Positions 56,805 to 64,000 of a stretch of 64,000 bases of DNA are shown here, one piece after another. Below the pieces are notes generated by a model, which had not been told where the DNA came from, searched no databases, and was given only the letters and a program-made list of their open reading frames with translations. The stretch spans positions 103,352,501 through 103,416,500 of the forward strand of contig NC_133027.1 in the NCBI RefSeq assembly GCF_048771995.1, given 5' to 3'. The DNA comes from Taeniopygia guttata. Its lineage: Eukaryota > Chordata > Aves > Passeriformes > Estrildidae. A program made the translations under genes and the position numbers. Each line of letters opens with the position of its first letter. The first letter of the stretch is position 1.

Positions 56805-57775
56805 CACATGCCTGTGACTTGTTCCACTGCAGCTCTGTTGAATACATTGCCCCTCACAGATGGTGTTTGAGAGGGTCACAGCCAAAGGTGAGTGCCAGCA
56901 GCCTGGGGAGCTGCCCTGGCATTCATCACCGAGGTGCTGAGGTGCCTGGGCTTGTAGGTGGGAGTTGGGATGCTGTGTGCCAGGTCACAACTGTTGTGAT
57001 TTGGCCATGCAGACTTTGCCTCCTGCCCTGGTCATCTGCATAATGTCAGGATCTGACCCAAAATGCCCACATAAGTACCTTTATACACAATCCTTGTTTT
57101 CCTTGTTAGCATTTCTCTGTTGGTTGTTGTTGAAACTTGGTGACACCCGAGGAGGTGGGTTCTGTTCTGTGTTTTTCTGATGTTTATGTGGCCCAGTCGG
57201 GTTAGCTTTTGTCTCTGAGCCCACAGCTGTGCTTTGTGCAGAAACTGTGTAACAGTTAAACATTTCAGCTTCCCCTTAACATAATGCTTGCTTCCTACTC
57301 AGTCTTCAGTCACTTAGACACTGACTTGCTTCTCCTCCCGCTGGTGCTGTCACTGATAAATCAACCTGCACCATCCTGCAACACTGGAGGAGGGCAAGGC
57401 AGGGCTGCAGGAACAGGTTGTCAGACACATCTTGTCAGAAATGATCAAGTTTTGCTTAAAACAAATCCCAACTAAAAATGAGCCCCGAAGCAAACCATCT
57501 CCTGGGATGTCTCTGCAGCGTTTTGCTGGCGGCTGCTGCCCCCTCCCGTGGGAGAGGGAGCTGGCAGAGCCTGGCAGGGAGTGCCTGTGCCAATCCATGG
57601 CTGCTGGGGGCTGAGCAGTGTGTGCCAGGGATAGCCTCGGGCTGGGGTCTGAGAGGTGGCTCTGCCTGACAGGGTTTCCCCTGGGAATGCTGACAGGCTC
57701 TGCATGCGCTGCAGGGATTGGGGTTCTAAGGGCTTGGTGTCAACAAGAGACTCAAACCCCCTTCCAGAAGGAAAA

Positions 57776-58830
57776 ATCATAGAATGTCCTGAGTTGGAAG
57801 GGACCCACAAGAACCATTCAAGTTCAGGCCCTGTGTTGTCTAAATGCTTGTTGGACTCTGTCAGGCTTCCTGGTGCTGTGACCACTGCCATGGGGAGCCT
57901 GTTCCAGTGCCCAACCATCCTCTGGGTGAAGAACCTGTTCCTAATATCCAACATAAACCTCCCCTGACACAGCTCCAGGCCAGTCCCTCAGGTCCTGTCA
58001 CCGGGCACCACAGAGCAGAGATCAGTGCCTGCCCCTCCTCTTCCCCCCACCAGGAAGCTGGAACTGCAATGAGATCTCCCCTCAGCCTCCTCCCAGCTGA
58101 ACAAACCAGGTAACCTCAGCTACACTTTGTATGGCTTCCCCTCAAGGACCATCTTCATTGCCCTCTTTGGGATGCTTCTAATAGATTTATATCCTTTTTA
58201 TATTGTGGCACCCAAACCTGCCCCCAGCACTTGAGGTGAGGCTGTCCCGGTGCATAGCAGAGCAGGACAATCCCCTCCCTTGCCCGGCTGACAATGCTGT
58301 GCCTGATGTTCCCCAGGACGTGGTTGGTCCTGCTGGCTGCCAGGACACTGCTAACTCATGTTCCCTGTCTGTGGTGCTGCTCTCCAGCCTCTCATTCCCA
58401 GTCTATTCACACAACTGGGTATGCCCTGTCCCAGATGCAGAATCTGGCACTTCCCTTGTTAAACTTCACAGGTTGGTGATCATCCAGCTTCCCAATTTGT
58501 CAGGGTCTGTCTGCACTTGAGGGAGTCAGCAGCTCCTCCTAATTTTGTGTCATCAGCAAACTTACTAAGCATACCTTTGAGTCTTGCATCCAAGTAATTT
58601 GTGAAGATGTTGAACCAACCTTAAAATGGAGCACTGTGGAGGCCCAGCCTGGTGTAACCCCATTTGCTGTATCCTTCGTGTCTGACCCGCGAGCTTATTG
58701 CTCACCCCTTGTGTTCTGTATTTCTCTAGCTGTATGCTGGATATTTTGTCCAGGAGAATACTGGGAGTAACCGTATTGAAAGCTGTCCTGAAGCCCAAAA
58801 AGTTTACATTAACTGATTTCCCTTGATGTG
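57776..58830 (-). mobile_element. CR1 LINE, 3' part including ORF2 end
   Basis: The left end AATCATAGAATGTCCTGAG is the reverse complement of a CR1 3' terminus. The element continues for about 1.05 kb through GGGGAGCCTGTTCCAGTGCC, the TATTGTGGCACCCAAACCTG block and into the reverse transcriptase. On the minus strand the RT part reads VNVNFLGFRTAFNTVTPSIL, corresponding to VDVIYLDFSKAFDTVSHSIL of CR1. The 5' end is truncated. Stops and substitutions show it is long inactive. Confidence 0.95.
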
Positions 58831-59944
58831 ATGGCAGTGGATCTGTTATGCTTGCCCTTGTGTCATGGTTGTGTCCCAAACCATTTGAGGATGAAAAGAA
58901 TAGGGGGAAATAATCCCCAGGTGGTGTTGATGCCCCTCTGCAGTGTCAGTGTGGCTTGCAGTGCTGTATTTCTAGCAGTGAACTGATTATTCGAGCAAAG
59001 GGTGATTAGTGGCCTATGGATAATCTGGATAATCATGATAACCTGAAAGTGTCGTTGCTGGTTTTTTTTACTTGCCTCAAAACCTGACTTGTGGGTTCAG
59101 TTTGGTGTTTTTTTGGTTTTTTTTTTTTTTTTTGAGAAGTGAAGGAAGCAAAATAGTTGAAATCTATATTTTATACTATTTGTTGTCATTTGAAGTTTCT
59201 TGAGAGTTAAGATATGTATGAAATATTCTGTCTCTAGATACTAATTTAAAAAAACCGCAAACTCAGGGCAAACTTTTTTTTTTTTTTTTTTTTTAATTGA
59301 GAAGGTTTAGCCAGGGGAATGTATGGTCTTCCTAGGACTTCTGCATCCAGTCTTGGAAGTCTCTGTCTGAGAACAGGGACTGTCTGCTGGCTCGTGGTCT
59401 AGTAACAGATGCATTTAGGTTAAGAAGATTCATGCACTATAAACTCCAGGTATTTTGCTTGAGGTGTGGGTACACAAGGAGTGTAGCAGTGATGGGCACC
59501 TGAATCTGCGTGTCTGGGAAGTGGCTGGTACTGAGCCTGTGCCACTGTGGAAGCTTGTAGTGCTGTGGTGCATGTGCAGCATGGGTGGTTTTGGGAGGCA
59601 TCTTTGGCATGACATGTGGGGAAGTTTGCTGGTTTTTGGCAGCCATGAGATTTTGAGCTTCAGCATTGCCCTCTGCAGTGTCTGGATGCAGGCGTGGTGA
59701 GGCCAGCAGCGTTCCAGGGTCAGGTGAAGATGTGCTTAGCCCCTCCTGAGTTTCCAGCCAGTGCCTTCACACAGGCCTGAGCTGAGCAGCCCTGTGTGTG
59801 CGTGTGTGTGTTAACCTCTGGTTCCATTCCATGTATCTGGAAATAAGGTGCTGCTGTAATTTGTCTGCTGGTAGGCCTCGAGTGTTGCTTGGATACTGGA
59901 AAAGCACATCCCGCTGCAGCAGACCCTCAGTGTGAGCCTTCCTT

Positions 59945-60125
59945 CAAAGGCCGGCTCGCGCAGAGCGGCTTAGCGAGATGTCACTTTAATTGAGCTGCTT
60001 GCTGGCTTGTGCAATTACCTTTTACTCTGTGACTTTTTATAAAATGCTTCTATAATCCCTCTTGGTGCAGAATTAAGTTTTGCATAATTGCCTATGCACT
60101 TGATCTTGGAGCCTTTTTATAGGGC
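59945..60125. promoter_or_regulatory. Possible conserved noncoding element in VASH2 intron 4
   Basis: A CpG-bearing patch (GGCTCGCGCAGAGCGG) is followed by closely spaced TAATT-type homeodomain cores (TTTAATTGAG, GCAATTACC, GCATAATTGC). This mixture is unlike the surrounding intron and typical of developmental enhancers. No alignment was possible. Confidence 0.3.
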
Positions 60126-60359
60126 AGTGAGGAAAGTACTGAGCTACCCTGCCTGCACACACCAAGGGAGCAGCTGCTCTGAGATGACCAAAACCTCAAG
60201 CAGATCTTCCACTATTATTTTGTAGCAGTCTGCACAGCTCTTTTTCTCTGTGTAGCTGTCTGAACTGTCTTCATATCTCTCTGCTTACATGATCTGCTTG
60301 TCAGTGCCTAACCAGAAGCATTCCTCCTGCTGTCTTCCCCAGGGCATTTCTCAGTTCAG

Positions 60360-60640
60360 TTGTAAATCAGCTGAGTAATGGTGCGTTCAGCCCACTCTTT
60401 CTGAGCAAAGATCCAATTGATTTGAGCTCATGAAAGGGAATAGTAAACCAGAAGGTGCCAAGGGAATTTTATCTGTGCTGCATTCAATTTATTAAAACGT
60501 GGAGAGCAAAATATCAAAGGGGGAGAGGGAAGCTGCGCACTGCATCCCTCCTCGGGGAGTCTTGCGGAGCGCGTCCGCGTTGGCTGAGCATAAATCACAT
60601 AAATCGCTCCCGTTGCCTTCAGCATCCTTCTCCCAGTTCA
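60360..60640. promoter_or_regulatory. Possible second conserved element with CpG cluster
   Basis: A stretch with CCAATTGATTTGAG and TTCAATTTATTAAAACG leads into a local CpG cluster at 60530-60610 (CTTGCGGAGCGCGTCCGCG), isolated from any promoter island, then ATAAATCACATAAATCG. An enhancer or an unannotated small promoter is possible. Confidence 0.3.
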
Positions 60641-61224
60641 TGTGAGGTAATGCATGGACCCACACAGGGTATTAGAGCCCCTGGCCAATAATATCATTAA
60701 ACAAGAAGAGAAGAGCAAAAATGTCTCAGGAGTGAGAAATTACTCAGCAGCTGCTGCACTGTTCCTACTGTGGATGCAATCTGTGGATGATGTTTATCAC
60801 CAGTGGAGACCTGGGTCCATCCATCTCCTGCAGGCCAGCAGGTATATCCCTGGGCTGGAAGTGAGAGTTTTCAGTAAGGGGGAGAGTTTCTTGCAGTCGT
60901 TGCAGGTTACTGATGTCTGTGTAGTGCTCCTCTTTGCCTCCTACCTGCTTGTCTACAACTTGACCCACTTGCTAACTGAAATATGGGAAAGGAGGATGGT
61001 GCTGAACGTCCACAGCCCCTGTGGTGGCTGTGAAGAGCTGAGAGAGAGCTTTTAATTACTTACATTGTCATGGTCTAATCTTTAGATAGTCCCACCTCTC
61101 ACTGTAGCTGGCGCTGGGGAGTAGGTTTCTCAATCTAAGGGATGCCACCCTGGCAGTCCAGCTTTGGGCAGCTGAGCCAGCTGCTTGAGCCTTTCCTATA
61201 TGGACCCTGGAGCTGCCAGGAGGA

Positions 61225-61990
61225 ACTCTGGGCCCTCTGTGTAGACAACATTCCAGATGTGGGCTCAGTAGCACTCTGCCTCACAGTAAGCAATCCCAAG
61301 CCCATGGGAAATGCTATCTGACTCCAGCTGGAAACCTCTCCAAGTGTTTATTGCTGGTGGTTGGGGGCCCTCTGAGCAGTTGCTTGGAAAACCAACTCTT
61401 CTGGTTTTACTGAAGCCTTATTGATGGTTTTATTTTCCTCCCGCTCCACATGCTGCTCTGTGCTAGCAGCTTCAGCATTGCTGATGTAACTAGAGCTGCT
61501 TCCTTGCTCCCCAGTCTGATGCCATCCCACCAGCTCACTGCTGCTCAGTGGCACTTACTCATGGCCCCAGCCCGTGGGAGTGGTAGGAGAGGAGAGAACC
61601 AGACAAGCTGTAGTTTCCTGTACTCATCTTAACCAGACTTCAGCAAAACACCCTTGCTGCGCTCTTAAGACATGAAGCACTGCCCCTTTTTGGGTGTGGA
61701 TTCCAGCACTTGCTCTTGTTAAATTTCCTGTGGTTGGTGGTTGCCTGTCTCTCTAATTTGTTGAGGTCTCTCTGCAGTGACTCTCTGCCCTTGAAGGAGT
61801 CAACAGCTCTTAGTTTGGTGCTGTCCCCAGATTTTCGTTGAGTTCTGTGTCCGTGTTATAATGAAGCTGTTGAAGAGACCTGGGCTGAGGATGGAGCCCG
61901 CAGAGCCCCTCTAGTGATTGGCTAGATCTGGGCTGCTGTTACCAATTCGCAAGGACTCTCTTTGTGCCTGACCTGTGAGTTTCTTGTGCT
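61225..61990 (-). mobile_element. Old CR1 LINE fragment(s)
   Basis: The clear part is 61697-61990, with CCAGCACTTGCTCTTGTTAA, GAAGGAGTCAACAGCTC and ATGGAGCCCGCAGAGCCCC in the order of the CR1 reverse-transcriptase region, minus strand. A weaker piece at about 61240-61285 (ATTCCAGATGTGGGCTCA) could be the same element, separated by unrelated or decayed sequence. It is more diverged than the copy at 57.8 kb. Confidence 0.65.
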
Positions 61991-64000
61991 TCGGTTTCTG
62001 CCTGGTGCCTCTTGTCCCTGTTGGTTGGCACCACTGGGAAGAGCCCAGCTCCATCACTGTGACTGTCATAAAGACCCAGGATTAGGAGGCCACGGAGCTT
62101 TGCTGCAGCTGCTTTTGCCCTCTCCTGCTCTGCGCTGCTTCTCTTTTGTGACATGTAATTCACTCCCTGACTCTCCATCCTGCAGTTACAGTCCCAGCTC
62201 ACAGAAGTGTGATTACAGCTGCAGCATTGCTGTGTGCTTGCCTTTTGTTTGCCACAATACAGCTCTCCTTGGGCAGAGCAGAAAGGAAAGCTGTAATAAT
62301 GATGCATGGACAGAGGGGAAGATCTGATGTGCCTTTCCAGCCCATTTGCTGTGTATTTCATCTCGGGTGGGGACTCTCATTAACCAGTCCCTCAGCAGAA
62401 GCAACCTGTACCTAAAGGTTAATTTCCACAGCAGTTGTTGCTGGGTTATTTGATGGTGGGTAATTTCTGCCCTCAAAAGATTCTTTTACTCCTACTAAGT
62501 ATTTAATGAGATTAAATTGCAACTTCTCTGAGCCCTTGTGGCAGAAGTGTGTATGTGAGGCGGGTGGCCACCAAAGCTTTGTATGGACTTAACAGAAAGG
62601 CACTTGGGGAGCAGAGTGAAAACCCTTTCATAATGAGGGGGAAAAATAGTGGTGATGTTTGAAAGCTTCATAGGTGTTAATAAAAGGTAGTGCTTTTTCA
62701 GTTACACAGAATGATAAATACAATGGGCTTTTGCAGGAATCAGTCTGTAGGACAAAAATTATTGTAACATGACTTTGATGTACAAAGGATGCACCTTTTA
62801 AGGCCCAAAGCAAGGTGACCTTTTAAATGAGGTGAGTGTGTGCTGAGTTTTCCAGTTGACATAATGGCGCTGGGCCCTGTTCTGCCCTTGCAGTGTATTT
62901 ATAATCTTTAATTATAAATCATCTCCTGATGATGGGGTGGAGCTATTTTTCTTGGAGAAGCTAGTCCTAAGGCAGCAGCGATCCAGTGAGACCATCTAAA
63001 GCAAACAGAGCTGTTTCTGTTCTGCGTAGGTGATGTCGGGGCGGGCTTTGACACTGTTGGGTGTCGTGTCTGTGTTTGATGGCAGTGGGGCAGGAGGTGG
63101 GTGCACGTGGCCTTGGCTGGGTGACAGATGTGTGTGGCAGGGAGGTCTGTGCTCTGCTGTGCACAGTCTTCCAGACTCATGGTCATACAGCCAGTGAACT
63201 GCACAGTGAGCTGAGCCCACAGTTTTATCTGTTCCTTTACCCTCTAATACATTTTCTCCAGGCTGCTAAAGCCGATGACATCTAGCACTGAATACAGCTA
63301 AACATGTTTGACATGCAACTGAAAAGCTTCCCTGTGGCTGTTCTGAAAGTTCTGTGTCAATGTGTTTTTCTTGCATGCTTTTTTTTTTGTTTGTTTGTTT
63401 GTTTTTGAAACTCCTTGCTCTTGACTTCAGATTCTGGGCGGTTCATGGACCTCTTTATTAGTTGGTTCCTGCATTTGCCCAGAAGCCAAAAGTTTGAATT
63501 TATGAAATTCAACAAACACTGGGTGAAATATCCCCCTGAAAAAATGGTTTAGAGAGAGATAAGAGCCACTGGATGCTTTTCATGCAACCCTGTAGAATGA
63601 AGAGGTGAAATGTGGGGTGCAGGCAGGGGTCAGCATCCCAGGGAGTCACACTGGTGGTGAGGTGGTGGCTTATCAAGCTGGGCAGAACCAGAATGGAGCC
63701 CAAATTGTGTTTTACAGTCTTGATACAAAGGCTTTTTTGTGCTCTCAGTTTCTCAGCAGCTGTCAGGCAGCCTTGCTATGCAGGCAGGGGAGGAAGGCTG
63801 GTCACAATAACATCCCAGGATATCTCAGCTGTGTGGTGGCTCTTGTTTCACTGCTGTTACATACCTCCTTTCTGGCCAAGAGGTAGGGAGAAGAGGGAAT
63901 GTGGGCGATGCCCAGAGCAGAATCCTGGACAAAGCAGGTTCCTGCAGTTTCAGTGGGAACTGAGCCCACTTCTCCATCTGTCAGGATGCCCCAGCACTAT

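Larger units (their letters stand above)
56805..64000 (+). other. VASH2: VASH2 intron 4 (start; continues past the window)
   Basis: No further VASH2 exon (the YLTN, FPISFKTYFSGNYF or GRYGSLGMSRR blocks) was found up to the window end. The intron holds a long CR1 fragment, T runs at about 59117-59133 and 59275-59294, two enhancer-like stretches at about 60 kb and an older CR1 piece. The rest is ordinary. Confidence 0.8.

Overview
The window looks like a piece of a songbird (passerine) autosome. Evidence: CR1 LINE tails in both orientations, solo LTRs of avian and passerine families, widely spaced short exons with GT-AG introns, and two CpG-island promoters. The gene order (a TATDN3-like relic, then FLVCR1, then VASH2, the last two both on the + strand) matches the vertebrate block that is human 1q32.3.

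Layout. 1-15 kb: gene-poor flank with a decayed TATDN3-like exon (7.58 kb), an ATCC microsatellite, a CR1 tail and, just before FLVCR1, a 44-bp minisatellite followed by an LTR fragment. 15.6-25.8 kb: a complete FLVCR1 in ten coding exons, 514 codons plus stop; every splice junction keeps frame and the choline-site residues are present. 25.8-39 kb: 3' UTR and intergenic DNA, including a solo LTR with perfect 5-bp target duplications, a CR1 tail, and a possible second LTR at 35.3 kb. 39.2-56.8 kb: a 30+5n bp minisatellite, a CpG island, and the first four coding exons of VASH2, ending just after the catalytic cysteine. 56.8-64 kb: VASH2 intron 4, with two CR1 fragments and two enhancer-like stretches; the remaining VASH2 exons lie beyond the window.

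The most unusual signal is that VASH2 introns 2 and 4 both begin with the U12-type (minor spliceosome) donor GTATCCTT, while intron 3 between them is ordinary U2 type. The intron 2 acceptor also has U12 features, and a decoy AG 11 nt upstream would break the frame. Other notable items are a back-to-back pair of perfect hairpins in VASH2 intron 3, an LTR fragment next to the FLVCR1 promoter, minisatellites immediately upstream of both promoters, and a five-codon uORF whose stop overlaps the VASH2 start codon.

FLVCR1 (plasma-membrane choline/ethanolamine transport, earlier described as heme export) and VASH2 (tubulin detyrosination with SVBP) have no known shared pathway; they are neighbours by old synteny. 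All identifications come from reading and from memory of the families; no database search was run.
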